Shown: one piece after another, positions 23,601 to 34,139 of the stretch | Layout: every line of letters begins with the position of its first letter | Position numbering within the stretch: position 1 is the stretch's first letter | Assembly (NCBI GenBank): GCA_002917075.1 | Contig: NTMA01000009.1 | Span: forward strand, 62,001-126,000 | DNA: 64,000 bases | Reading direction: 5' to 3' | Origin: Hawksworthiomyces lignivorus | Taxonomy: Eukaryota; Ascomycota; Sordariomycetes; Ophiostomatales; Ophiostomataceae | Made by a program: the position numbers and the translations under genes | Notes under the pieces: generated by a model | Told to the model about the DNA's origin: nothing | The model's input: the letters and a program-made list of their open reading frames with translations, nothing else | Databases searched by the model: none

Positions 23601-24833
23601 CACGCCGCGGCTGGCTGCTCTCAAACTTGCAGGACCACATCCAAAATCTTCCACCCAAAAATTTGGTCTGTTTCCCGCCGCTCGGCAGTCAACGGACGCA
23701 ACCCCTGTCGTATCCACAAGAACAATGCTAGCTTTTAAAGAAATGAACAATCGAATCCTGTGGAATCGGGCAGACCACATCGTGCTCTGTTCCCTGTTAA
23801 GCCGCAGTGAGAGAACGCCTTACATACGCACTCTACGCACAACATTAGCACCTCTATCTCCCTCCCATGTCCTCTGAACCCAAACTACTTCCACAACAAT
23901 CTCACATAGTTTACTTGATCTGCTAGTCGAAATTATGGAAAATCCCGAGTAGTCTCATCGCCAGTCAGCAATATCAATTTATGCCCGACATGTATACGTG
24001 TTTCTGCCACGGTGGGACAATGTGTGAAAGAAATGCCTGATGATAGAATATAAAGACGAGTGAAACAAGGGATAATGTAAAACTAATTAATATATGTATT
24101 ATAAAAATGAGGAGAAAGAAAGTGGGCATGCGAAATAACTGACAATGCAATTGAAAACAGTATTTTTTTTTGTTACATGCGTGTCGGACTAGCGCCACGT
24201 GTAAGTCCTCATCGCATAGATGTGCCGTTTCCTTTGAGGCCCACCCAGCCCGGTAGTTGTGCACCAGAAGGATTTTTCTCTAAAATAAAAAGAAATTGAA
24301 TAAGGAATCCCAGAAGTGAAGTTAAATCCTAAAAAAAAAAGGGATTATTGATTGGAGCTTCTGATCAAACTGTGCCATAAAGACGTTGGTCTCCACAAAA
24401 TGCATAGCCGTCCTAAGACTGATCTGTAACCAGAGGGTACGTTTTGGAAGCATTGTACATGACACTCAGCGCGCCGAGAAAGATGCCCTATCGTACAATT
24501 CATGATTTTCTGTAGAAAGGGAACTAAAGGGTATAATCATCAGTTGCCATGTGCTGGCGTCTTTCGGTAGAAAGTAACTTCTATATTGATTTAGTGATAG
24601 CTAACCGGGGCGAAAATCGCCCTTGTAAGGTCTAGATGACTACATTACATTTAAATGTTTGGCTTGCGTGCCTGTCTGATATCTATATTGCGAAGTATGT
24701 TTAGGCAGCAGCATTATAATATCCTTTTATTATTTTGCTTTGGATACGATGCATTAAAAGATGAGAGACGCAGAATCCTTCCCAACCTGACCGCCCGCTC
24801 AGATTACCAAGGACCGACGAGCGGAGCAGCCGC
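17672..24833. other. Gene-poor region, about 7.2 kb, with CT-rich leader zone
   Basis: From about 17690 to 18800 the minus strand is strongly pyrimidine-rich (purine-rich on plus), as in fungal promoters and 5' leaders, and probably serves the SCOC-type gene at 17671. Elsewhere there is only low-complexity sequence (a GT repeat at 19156-19172, A runs near 22055), TACGGAGTA at 19090-19098 and TACTCCGTA at 20051-20059. Open frames up to 196 codons (21465-22055) show no family feature and no coding-like composition. No gene is called. Confidence 0.55.
19156..19172 (+). repeat. (GT)n microsatellite
   Basis: Uninterrupted alternating GT over 17 bases. Confidence 0.9.
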
Positions 24834-27194
24834 TCACGACGACTGGGTCCAGGTGATCTGGAGGGTCACCGGCTGCTCGCTGGTGTAGATGGTGCCCTGA
24901 ACGCTGCCCGAGGGGACGGCGGCGGCGTAGAAGGTGTTGGAACCGGCGTAGGTCAGGTAGGTGCCATCGAAGCCGAAGCTGCCCGGCGTGGTGATGGCGC
25001 TGCCGCACGAGAGGGAGGAGTCGGCGTCGAGGACGGCGCAGGGGCCCTTGGAGGTCTTGAGGGTGAAGGTGGCGCCGTCGGCGTTGGGCGTGGCCGTGTA
25101 GGTAGCGGGCGTGCCGCCGCCGCGGTACCAGGTGCCGGCGGTGATGAGGAAGCCGCCGCTGCTAACGCCGGGCGAGGAGACGGCGAAGCGGCCCTTGCCG
25201 GAGAGGGCGCCAGCGGTGCCGCTGGGCGCCGCGCCCGAGGCGGTCGACGTGGCGGTGGTGCTGGTGCGCGTAGTGACGGTGCTAAAGGTGCTGGCCGCGC
25301 TGCGGCTGCTCGTGCTGGCGGGGCTGCTGCTCACGGGGGGCAGGCTCGGCGACAGGTTGCTGCCGCACACGTTGACCTTGGCGACGGTGGGGTCGTGGTC
25401 GGAGACCTGGTCGTTGTACGACACCCAGGTGTTGACGTGTAGGTGCTCCTCCTCCGGGGACAGGGCGGCGATGGCAGGGCTGACAAAGAGGTGGTCGAGC
25501 TCCTCCATGTCGTTGTCAAAGGTGTACGTGTAGCGCTCGTCGACCGGGATGCCGGCGGCGACGTCGAGATCGACCATGCTGGAGACGGCAGCAAAGGTCT
25601 TGACGGGCTGCACGACGGCGTACTCGTTGAGGTCGCCGCCCATGATGACGCGGGCGTCGGCGTCCAGCGCGAGGATCTCGGCGATGAAGCTGCCCGTGAT
25701 GTTGGCCTGCACGATGCGCTTGTCGACGGGCGCGTTGACGGGCGGGCGCGGGTCGCCAAACAGGCTGGAGCTGCCGCCCTTGGACTCCCAGTGCACGTTG
25801 ACCGTGAAGAAGACGTGGCCGCCCACGACCGTCTGCCACGCGGCAGCGAGCGGCTTGCGGCTGCTCGCCCAAGCGGCGTTGGTCGGGTCGATGCGGCCCG
25901 GGTTGTACTTGAGCGTCGGCTTGCCGTCGCTGCCTTTAATCACAGCGTTGGCGTCGAGCGCGCCGCCGGGGTTGGCGTCGTGCAGCCGCACGACGGCCGG
26001 GTTGTAGAAGTATGCCTGGCGGATGTTGCCGCCCGGCTCGCCGCCGTCAGCGTCGTTGACCGGGTTGACCCACGCGTACGAGTACTGCAGACCGCCCAGG
26101 CCGACGATGGCCGCGGCCAGCGTGCTGAGCGTGACGGACGAGTCGACAACGCCGTCGTCCTTGGAGCCGTCGTTGTCCTGGACCTCCTGCACAAACAGCA
26201 GGTCGGGCGTCTTCATGTAGTTGACAATATGGGCGGCGACGTCCTGCACGTGCGCGGTGTCCGACGGCGCAAAGTTCTCAATGTTGTAGTCGCCAACGAT
26301 GAGGCCGGAGCAGTCGCCGGTGCTCACAAGCGTCGTCGGTGGCGGGAGGGCCGGGCTGGCCGACGACACGTAGGTGATCGCAGTCAGAGGCAGCAGGTAG
26401 TAGAAGCCATACTCGTAGTGGATGACGCCCGTGATGTCCTCAAACGTGTCGCCAATCTTGTAGGTGGTGACAGCTTTGCTGCCGTCCAAGGGCGCACCGA
26501 CGATGATCGTCTCGGGGTTGCCATCCTTGTCGCTCAGCGTCAGACCGCCGCGGCCGTTCTTGCCCGTAGTCGGCCAGCTGCCGATCATCCAGGTCTCGCC
26601 GTAGCTGTTGGGCTTGGAGACGGCGACAGGGCTGGGAAGCGTGACCAGCTCTCCATTCAGGCTCTTCCAGAAGTCGAGGCCATACTTGTCGGGCTCCAGC
26701 GTCGGGTTGACAACGGACACCTGGCTGACGTTGTTGGGCACGCCAAAAACATCACCATTGTCCAGACTGGTGAACTGCTCCGTAGGAGGGTTCGTCGTGT
26801 CTGTGCCGAGAACGCGCGGCTTGGGGGCGACGCCGCCGCCGGATGTCCAGCTCTGAATCACAGCCGAATCCAGCTCTGTCGAGTAGAGATAGGACGCGTC
26901 AGAGCGATACTCGGAAACCTTTCCATTCAGGACGAGGGTGTCGCCCACAGCAATGGATGCATTCTTGCCGAGAGTGGAGTTGTAGACATACAAGCCATTG
27001 CTGACTCGCGAGTCGCACGCAGGAATCAAGCTTCGCAGGTACAAGCCTGTAGAGGTCTTGGCCGTAACAATGCCTGGAACATTGGTGACAGACTGCCCGT
27101 TGTAAGGAGACAAGAATTTATTGCCATTGATTTTGGGAATGGTCTGCGCCTGCACCGCAGTGCTAAGGGCGAGCGTGGCCAAAAAACTCTTCAT
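24834..27194 (-). CDS. Secreted endonuclease/exonuclease/phosphatase-family protein with C-terminal RNase T2-like accessory domain
   Basis: Single-exon, GC-rich gene for 786 aa. ATG 27194 was chosen because residues 1-16 (MKSFLATLALSTAVQA) form a signal peptide; the longer open frame upstream has no such feature. Residues about 20-290 form the OB-like region found before the catalytic domain in ExeM/NucH-type extracellular nucleases. The catalytic domain shows GDYNIENFA (about 301), FVQEVQDNDG with the metal-binding Glu (about 333), NVHWESKGG (about 466), GGDLNEY (about 517) and SDHDPTVAKV (about 598). All hallmark residues of the Mg-dependent phosphodiesterase fold are present. A Ser/Thr-rich linker (about 615-660) leads to a C-terminal module from GKGRFAV to the end. 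That module resembles the accessory domain of fungal RNase T2 enzymes. The likely role is extracellular nucleic-acid breakdown, perhaps phosphate scavenging; substrate is inferred. Confidence 0.85.
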   Translation of the reverse strand: MKSFLATLALSTAVQAQTIPKINGNKFLSPYNGQSVTNVPGIVTAKTSTGLYLRSLIPACDSRVSNGLYVYNSTLGKNASIAVGDTLVLNGKVSEYRSDASYLYSTELDSAVIQSWTSGGGVAPKPRVLGTDTTNPPTEQFTSLDNGDVFGVPNNVSQVSVVNPTLEPDKYGLDFWKSLNGELVTLPSPVAVSKPNSYGETWMIGSWPTTGKNGRGGLTLSDKDGNPETIIVGAPLDGSKAVTTYKIGDTFEDITGVIHYEYGFYYLLPLTAITYVSSASPALPPPTTLVSTGDCSGLIVGDYNIENFAPSDTAHVQDVAAHIVNYMKTPDLLFVQEVQDNDGSKDDGVVDSSVTLSTLAAAIVGLGGLQYSYAWVNPVNDADGGEPGGNIRQAYFYNPAVVRLHDANPGGALDANAVIKGSDGKPTLKYNPGRIDPTNAAWASSRKPLAAAWQTVVGGHVFFTVNVHWESKGGSSSLFGDPRPPVNAPVDKRIVQANITGSFIAEILALDADARVIMGGDLNEYAVVQPVKTFAAVSSMVDLDVAAGIPVDERYTYTFDNDMEELDHLFVSPAIAALSPEEEHLHVNTWVSYNDQVSDHDPTVAKVNVCGSNLSPSLPPVSSSPASTSSRSAASTFSTVTTRTSTTATSTASGAAPSGTAGALSGKGRFAVSSPGVSSGGFLITAGTWYRGGGTPATYTATPNADGATFTLKTSKGPCAVLDADSSLSCGSAITTPGSFGFDGTYLTYAGSNTFYAAAVPSGSVQGTIYTSEQPVTLQITWTQSS

Positions 27195-29318
27195 CCTGGC
27201 TGGATTTGGAAAACCAGAATACAATTGCGTACTGTTGCAAATGACATCTAGATTATTCTTGGTGCTTAGCAGGGACCTTATAAAGCTGTCGTAGTAGCTG
27301 CGGGTCTTTCTAGAATCTCGAGATGCTGGAAGTACTATACGTAACTGCCAAGACTGCTCGAGTCTTGGCATCGGCGTGAGCCTCCAATCGTGGAATCGGC
27401 CGCATCCGCGTGTCGCGTGTGTCAGTCTTGGCGTTAGTCCGATTAGGAACTACTTGTAGGTGTTAGAAGCTGTCTTACAGCTGTGGAAGCTAGCTAGCGG
27501 GAGCTGCGGACACAGCCCTAACTACTTGCGGAGTTGTGTGCCCAGTTAGGATGCTGCCCGTTTAGATCTGATGTTTGTCTGAGGTTTAACTAGCGAGAGA
27601 TCTGACCGAAGACAATAGAAGCCAAAGCTGCTGCAAGGGTTTAATTTCTAGCTGCACTACGATGTGACCTAACTCGTTGCACTGTCGGTGAGATAATGTC
27701 GCTATACACGTGCTAATTTCAAAAGGGATATACGGTGCCAATCGTCGCTGGACCTGCCTATGTAGTTTTAGTGAGAGCTAGGTAATGGCGATAAAAAGAT
27801 TATTCATTGCAGCTTTATTCTTCATTTTGTGCGCAGGGAGCAACCTACGAAGTACTTCAGTTGGCTACTTGGGCTAATCAGCCGCAAAATGGAGCTCCGA
27901 GAAAACCGCAAGAGCCTTGGCACCGCGAATGCTGCGCTCTAATTGAGACCTGTCTCTGAATCCAGAGGAACACATGCCTCTTGGCATTTTCTATTGCGCA
28001 TGAATGAGTGCAGTGTCTGCTCAGAATTCCGAGGCTGCTAGGGTGCGGGTTCGGAATAGGCGACGCGCGGAAATATGAAATGCCTGGATGCTACCATACC
28101 GACACCATCAAGCATAAGGCGCCAACACAAATTTAGTGTGTTACATGGTCTCTCGGTAGGCACATAGTCGTTAGAGTCAACCAAAAAGATTAGAAGTCTT
28201 GGTCTCAACTCCGGAGCACTTGTCGTTGTGCACAAAAGATGAAATTAAAATCTCGGCTTGTGTTATTGTGGTCAGTAGTACTCCGTACATTTACAGCCTG
28301 CATCTTCAAATACAGCTGCCATAAGGACATCGCGGCATCTGCATTGTAGAACATCTAACATAGCATCGATCTGGAGAGGCTTCTATAGGTCTGATATGGT
28401 CACAGCATTACATCGGAGCTGCCAACGTGCACTTAACGTGACTTGGCATGGCTGGAACAGTTCCTTCTCAGAATGTAACTGTTTCCACCGTCCTGCTGCT
28501 GTGCATCCCCGGTTTTCGGGGACCACAAAAGTTCCACGTTCTCCAAGATTAGCCACAGAAGCAAACGTTCCAGAGCTATGGATTCGGAGCGGGGAATTTG
28601 CTGTTGGCTAGTCCTTCTTCACTCGTATGCACTCGAGAGGGAGGACTGCAGATTACGCGGCAATGTTCCTTCAAATGAGCCGTGTAGGCTAATGAAGGAA
28701 GCACACCCGAATCAAGTTCTTTTCTCTGTTCTAGATCTTGGACTACCAATATTCTTTGAATGTATGTAGATTCAGGCTTCTCGAACTGTGTCTTTCTCTT
28801 GTGGTGTAGAATAGCCTGCCACTCAAACTGAGTTGCCTAGGCCATAGCCCAAGACTAAGAGTTGTCTCTTTGAATATATCACCTCAACACTCTGTTAAAT
28901 TTCATAGTGTTACGTCTACTTGAACTAGATTCCCGATGTGGCCGCTGTACTATTCTCTTGCACGTAATCGGAGAGCGTTGGCGGCAACTTAAGACTATAA
29001 TTCTACTATGATCATTCTCTACACATGCAGTGGGGTTCTTAGAATTGTAAGCGACGTATTATTGATTACATATTGCGAGGGCCGGTGGTAGGACTTATGA
29101 TGGGTGAACTTCGCACTTGCTCTCTTATTGGATGATGTTATAATGGCAGCGTGGTATATCGGTTAACGGTATACCTTCAATCTAGTGTTTACTGCCTCTA
29201 GTGATGATGATCGCTTGCTATAAGCAGAACTAATCTCATTATTATAGTATACACCAAGTATCTTAAAATTTATGCGTATTCTATCCAAACTTAGTTTGTA
29301 ACTCTGAACACTCACTCC
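27195..29318. other. Intergenic, about 2.1 kb
   Basis: No gene recognised. The first part is the promoter of the minus-strand nuclease gene, with a TATA-like CTTTATAAGG read on minus near 27285. One TACTCCGTA word lies at 28279-28287. The rest is AT-rich without coding signal. Confidence 0.6.
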
Positions 29319-30249
29319 CTAGTCTGTATCTGAGCCTCCGGAAACGTCGACGCCACTATCTTTATCATCGTCATTATTATAGTATATGATTCTAGGGACA
29401 TGAACACATCGTGATTTCTCGATGTTCCAGCGCTCTTGTTCCCAGGTAGCAACCGGGGGCATTACCGTCGCTACCCTCTTATTCCAAAGCTCGTATGCGC
29501 CAAGCTCTCGGAATGAGGCTTCTTCTCGGTCTGCGTTGGCGCCATAATCATTCCAACGAAAAAATAAGTAGCATAGGTCTTCAGCAGAATTGGTGTGGTT
29601 TGTAGTAGTTGGGTGTACTTCCTGGCTATTATCAACCCAAGCAAGTGCTGTGAATAATTTTAACGACGGCCGACCTTTGTAGAAATCGTTACAACCTTTA
29701 GGTATAAACCGGGCAAAGGCGGCACTAAAAAGTTTAGACCATGACTCGCGGTCCGGCTCGCCGATATATGGGATTTTAAAAATGTTAGCCGTCATTCGAC
29801 CGTAAAGACAATCGATTGTATCCGTTTTTATACCGAAATAGAATCCAGAATTCCACTGAAGACTTATAAAGTGTTCGCTTTCATCCTTACAGCCCAGGCA
29901 TCGCAGAAATTCGCTGCACAAAGACGAATTCCGAAAGTCTTTTAAGGCTTTAGCTGATTCCCAGACTGTTTCGCAACGGTTTAATAAACGAGATTTAATT
30001 TAATTAAATAACAGAGCAACCTAAGACACACTCACTAATAATTAAAGTAGCTTGCTCAGGATCCTCGACTTTTCTTCCTAGGCACACCTTTTCGCAGCCA
30101 GGTACGTCTTCAAGGGGACCAAAAAAGACACTCTCGTGGTCTCTTTCCCATTTTGGCCAGTCCTGTCCACGAGGCAAATGGAATCGCGTCCAAGTATACC
30201 GCCTTTGCATCAACTTGAGTCTCCTCGGAATCGGTTTGGTCTTAGCCAT
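29319..30249 (-). CDS. Uncharacterised protein, likely dimeric alpha/beta-barrel (ABM-like), 2 exons
   Basis: 286 aa from exons 30249-30036 and 29965-29319 (minus). The 70-nt intron starts GTGAGT and ends AACAG, and splicing gives ATLIIIWESAKALKDFRNSS. That junction reads like the helix-strand core of antibiotic-biosynthesis-monooxygenase/EthD-type barrels (strand, W(E/D)S, helix with an F..S pair, then EFLRCLG). The rest is rich in aromatic residues (WNSGFYFGIKTDTIDCLYG, LCYLFFRWNDYG). It ends in an acidic tail (NNDDDKDSGVDVSGGSDTD). There are no signal peptide or membrane segments. Function is not recognised; the barrel assignment is a fold-level guess. A short basic N terminus (MAKTKPIPRRLKLMQRRY) is notable. 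Confidence 0.6.
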
Positions 30250-31298
30250 CGCTTACTTGAACGAAGGTGAGGGGAAATAATTGCTAATAGAGTTGGATTG
30301 TGAAAAATAGGTGATAAGTTGCAAGTGGGAAGTAGGAAGTGCTAGGTGGTAAGTGAATAGGCCAGGATGGATTATTAATAAAAAACACTACAGAAAAGAC
30401 AAAAAGGAGGGGATGGTTGTGGCAGAGACATAAAGACAAGAAAAGGTGACAAGAATAAGAAAATAAAAAGAGGGGAGAGAAGTCAAGAGTACAAAAGAGA
30501 GACGTCAAAAAGAAGAGTTGTATTTATGTGCGGTCATAAAAGCGCAGCTAATCAGCAACGCGTTTGCAGCCCGTCCACTCTAACAGCTATGACAGATGTA
30601 CGACTCCCTCCGCAAAAGCATTTGGAATATGCGGCGCTGTAGATTAAGGAGGATGAACCCTCTTTGTTATTTTTATTTGGTCTTCAAATCGATTTTTCCT
30701 GTTCTTTTCTCGAAACGAGACATATGAAGTTTTCTCGCACGCTATTTTCATCTTAGCGTTCGCTTCATCAAAGAAACCCATCTTCAAAATCGGGATCTCA
30801 AGCTGTGCTAAGAGCTTACCAGCCCTCTGCTAGTAATACAGGCGACGATGGGAAGTTTCTAGACTCGAAGGAAATCAACCTTGGTCTGAACAATCTTTAC
30901 TTCGTTTTTTCATATGTTGCAAGCATTGGAGGGGAGAAGGGCATGTTGCTGTTCAACTGAAGTGTCGAGACCTGCCACGGCCTTCCCCCTTTATCGAATG
31001 CAACCCCCGCAACAATTGCAGCCTCATCAACGATAGCGGAAGCTTTGCATTTACAGAGAACATAATTTTAAAGGTGGGGCGACCTAACTGAGTTATGCAG
31101 TCTGACGTTTTATACGATCCCAAAGTGGGTTACCCGTGGCATTTTACTCGCAACAGGCAGCGAATAAAATGCCTTCTGTGTAGTTACTTTTTTTTCGCGG
31201 TTGGATGCTTAGCTGACGGCAATCCGTGTTCACCTAAAGAAGCAGCCCGAAGCAACCTCCACGACCTCTATATCTGCCACTCTCACTTGATACTAGAA
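30250..31298. other. Divergent promoter region, about 1 kb
   Basis: Lies between a minus-strand and a plus-strand gene, both of unknown function. From 30270 to 30500 the minus strand is pyrimidine-rich, consistent with the leader of the minus gene. No other feature seen. Confidence 0.55.
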
Positions 31299-32008
31299 AT
31301 GGAGATGCGAATGTCTTTTCTGTATATAGTCATCTCCGCTATCGGCTTACTCCTTGCCTTGAACTACGGTGTCATGTGGGTGCAGGAGACTCTGCTGCCT
31401 AGCATACGACAATACTCCATGAATATGGCAGACTGGCAAGACATCGACGTTGACGTCCCATATTGCGAAGAGCGGGAACGCCTGCCACGCATTATTTACG
31501 GCCTTGGTCCCGGCGCCGCTGCGTTCGGCTATCCGGACAAAGGCGGCCTCTATGTGCTGCATGACATTTTTGGTGTGGAGGCCGAGTTTCTTGGTTTTGA
31601 TCGGTTGAACGGTTCATCGACTGGCGACGATGACTCCGAGGAGGAGTATTGCAACAAGTGTAAGATTTATGTCTTCTCTCCATCCTGGCTCCTTCATCGA
31701 GGCCTCTCCCCGTCTAACTCGAATTAGTGCGGCGACTAGGTGCCAAGTGGTGGGAGACCCGAAACGACTACGACATGGAGGAGCTCAGATATGATCAATT
31801 TGAATGGCAGAAACAATACATCCGCGTGGGATGGCCGGCCGGTGGCGGCGTGTGGGTTTTCAACGCCACCAGGGACGAGGCCAGAGAAAAAGGTGCCGCT
31901 ATCATATACAACGCCTTCAGTATGGAGGAGCGCTGCAAGGCAATCGAGAAGCTGGGCGGCGTCTTTTATCAGAACCCCAAAGACTGTCCAGACCTGGACT
32001 TGCCATGA
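31299..32008 (+). CDS. Uncharacterised membrane-anchored fungal protein, 2 exons
   Basis: 213 aa from exons 31299-31659 and 31728-32008. The intron runs GTAAGA to ATTAG and splicing gives EEYCNKLRRLGAKWWE. ATG 31299 places a single N-terminal membrane segment (FLYIVISAIGLLLALNYGVMWV) at residues 5-27; an in-frame upstream start at about 31095 would add a stretch with no family feature. The rest is soluble and acidic, with SSTGDDDSEEEYC, a WW-containing helix, and the ending QYIRVGWPAGGGVWVFN plus an amphipathic helix (SMEERCKAIEKLGGVFY). Unnamed fungal proteins with a GWPxxGGVWV core are familiar, but I know of no function for them. Confidence 0.65.
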
Positions 32009-33110
32009 TGTAGGGTTATTAATATTATGAATATTAGTCTCAAGTTCTCGCTCTGTTGTACGTAAAACAAAATAAGTTTCCTATTTCTCAAGCCCTGATG
32101 TGGATGAACGTCGCCCACCCGATCGAGTTGTCGCGCGACCGCTTTCCCCTCTGCCTGAGCAGCCCCCCAACCGCGTCGTGCAGGGCCCGCGCCACCACAT
32201 CGCTACCGCCGCCGCCGCCACCGCCGCCGCCGCTGTCCTGGCCGCACCGCCGCGCGCGCGCGCTCAGGCAGCCGTAGAACCGCGGCGCCACCTCGCGGGC
32301 GAGCCGGATGTCGGGGGGCCAGAGCGTGGCCAGGTCGCTGCCATCCGTTTGCGCCTTGATGGTAGCCGATGCTTCCTTAGATGGCCAGGGCGGTGCGAGG
32401 AGTTCAAAGGGGAGGTAATCCGGAAGGGGAGCGAGAGAACACGGCTTGGCCGCTGCTCGCCTCCGTCTGTTACCCCAGACGAAAAAGCTCACTGAAAAAT
32501 CTCCTCTTTTGCATCCTGGCACCGGCGCTGCACAGTCTGGCACTGGAGCTAAGCACCTCTGCACAGGTTGCGCTTTGTACCGGACCATTATTGCTTGTGC
32601 TTGCGCTACACCCACTTCAAGCAGGTAGATATGGAGCTTCAGAACTCAAGCTAAGAGTTTCACTCCAGAACTTTAGAATTTAGCTAAGGTGTATTTCGCA
32701 GTAAGCACAGAAAATATCTTTGTCTCTTTGGAGCTAGGACTTGTATTCATCGCAGACATAGCGATACTTCGCTAAGATTACATAAAATTTTGAGGACCAG
32801 TTATCATTCAATGATTCGTTGAGTGGGCTGCACTCTTGTGAGACTCACTTGGGCCGTAGATTTCGCAGACGGCTACAGTAAGCAGAGTCGAATCTAGGGG
32901 TACGCACAGCCTGGAATGCCCCACCAATGGTGCCTGTGCCGCATCGCTGCCTGGAAATGCCACCTTTGTCAGCCCATGGATGCAATCTATAGGAGCAATC
33001 TACATATCATTCTCTGATATCTATATAAGTAAGGGACAGAATCTGTTGAACTTTTTACATTACTATCGAAATTACAGTACATTACTCAAGCATGCACATT
33101 TATCATTAAC
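32009..33110. other. Intergenic with a GC-rich island
   Basis: 32100-32440 is markedly GC-rich and contains a CCG repeat at about 32205-32236. On minus (32615-32088) an open frame of 175 codons reads ATLWPPDIRLAREVAPRFY then a poly-Gly run. It has no recognised family and no convincing start, so it may be a gene remnant. The remainder is the upstream region of the plus-strand gene at 33111. Confidence 0.4.
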
Positions 33111-34139
33111 ATGGGGCACGCCAAAATCTTATCGGTTCCGGCCGCCCAGCAGACTGACTCCCCGCTGTTTGGGGTGCTCCCTGCAGAGCTGCGGACTTAC
33201 ATCTTCTCCTTGGCGCTGACCGACTATCCAAGCCCCTCGCCGGACAAGCAGTACGACGCTGCGACGTGCTACACGCGGCCGCACTATTTTGCTCCGCGGA
33301 CGAGCGACACAGCCCTGTTGCGCACCTGCCGTGCCGTCTACGCCGAGTGCTGGTTCCTGCCGATTGTGCTGAAGGAGCAGGTCCACTGGCTGACGACCGA
33401 AGACCGGGCGCCTCCCGAGTACAACAACCTAGTGCCAAACAGGGAGCGATCGAAGGCGGGCGGGGGGTGGGTCCTCGCGTACCTGCTGAAGCAGATCAGA
33501 GATCAGCGGGGCCGCGACGAGGTGATCGAGATCGAAAGGATGCGGGTCTTCGCTCAGATGTTCAAGCTCGAAGAGGGCAACTTGAAGATACTGCTGCAGA
33601 CGCCGCTGCTGCGCCTGCGGCAGCTGACTCTGACGATCCGGCACGCCGACTGGTGGTATTGGGAGCACGACCAGCCCCTGCGCTTCGAGGCGGGGTGGAT
33701 CGAGGACGTCTGCAAGGTTCTGCCGAGCTGCGTGCGCGAGTTCCGCATCGAGCTCGAGTCCCTTGAACGGAAGAAGGGCCAAGTCGACAGCATCGCAAAG
33801 CAGATGCGGGAGAAGTGGTTTTTCAAACGAGCTGACGGTGCTGCGCTATATGCGGATGTCACCGGCGGAAACACCGAAGTGAGCAGGTGGAGCGGAACAA
33901 GCACGTGGCACAACAAGACTTGGACCCGGGACGAGACAGAGCCAGGCAGAATCGACTACTATATCGTCAGCATTCCGTTCAGGCTGCAGCATGTCGTTGA
34001 GCGTGCCGGAGGCAGGGTGAGCGACGAAGCGAAACAAGCTGTCGAAGACAACGTCTTCGATGCTCAAAAAATGAGATTATTTATCCCAAGAACGCCAGCC
34101 AAAGCTGGCGTTCGATTGTTGGGGCCGCGACAGAGTTAA
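33111..34139 (+). CDS. DUF7730-type protein (F-box-like fungal family)
   Basis: Single-exon gene, 342 aa. The start region SPLFGVLPAELRTYIFSLAL at residues 18-37 is the conserved F-box-like opening of this large fungal family (xxFxxLPxELRxxIY). It is followed by ALLRTCRAVYAECWFLPIV, the usual RxCRxxYxE element. The middle region gives leucine-rich strand-helix segments (LLRLRQLTLTIRHADWWYW). No signal or membrane segment. Family function is unknown; F-box-like starts suggest protein-protein contacts. A perfect 10-bp inverted repeat (34090-34113) lies inside the last codons. Confidence 0.75.
   Translation: MGHAKILSVPAAQQTDSPLFGVLPAELRTYIFSLALTDYPSPSPDKQYDAATCYTRPHYFAPRTSDTALLRTCRAVYAECWFLPIVLKEQVHWLTTEDRAPPEYNNLVPNRERSKAGGGWVLAYLLKQIRDQRGRDEVIEIERMRVFAQMFKLEEGNLKILLQTPLLRLRQLTLTIRHADWWYWEHDQPLRFEAGWIEDVCKVLPSCVREFRIELESLERKKGQVDSIAKQMREKWFFKRADGAALYADVTGGNTEVSRWSGTSTWHNKTWTRDETEPGRIDYYIVSIPFRLQHVVERAGGRVSDEAKQAVEDNVFDAQKMRLFIPRTPAKAGVRLLGPRQS

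Noticed and set aside
25443..27251. 602-codon plus-strand frame
   Set aside because: Antisense shadow of the GC-rich nuclease gene on minus; the repetitive Val/Asp/Arg composition is typical of such shadows.
32088..32615. Minus 175-codon frame with poly-Gly
   Set aside because: Driven by a CCG repeat and high GC; no family, weak start. Mentioned only as a possible remnant.
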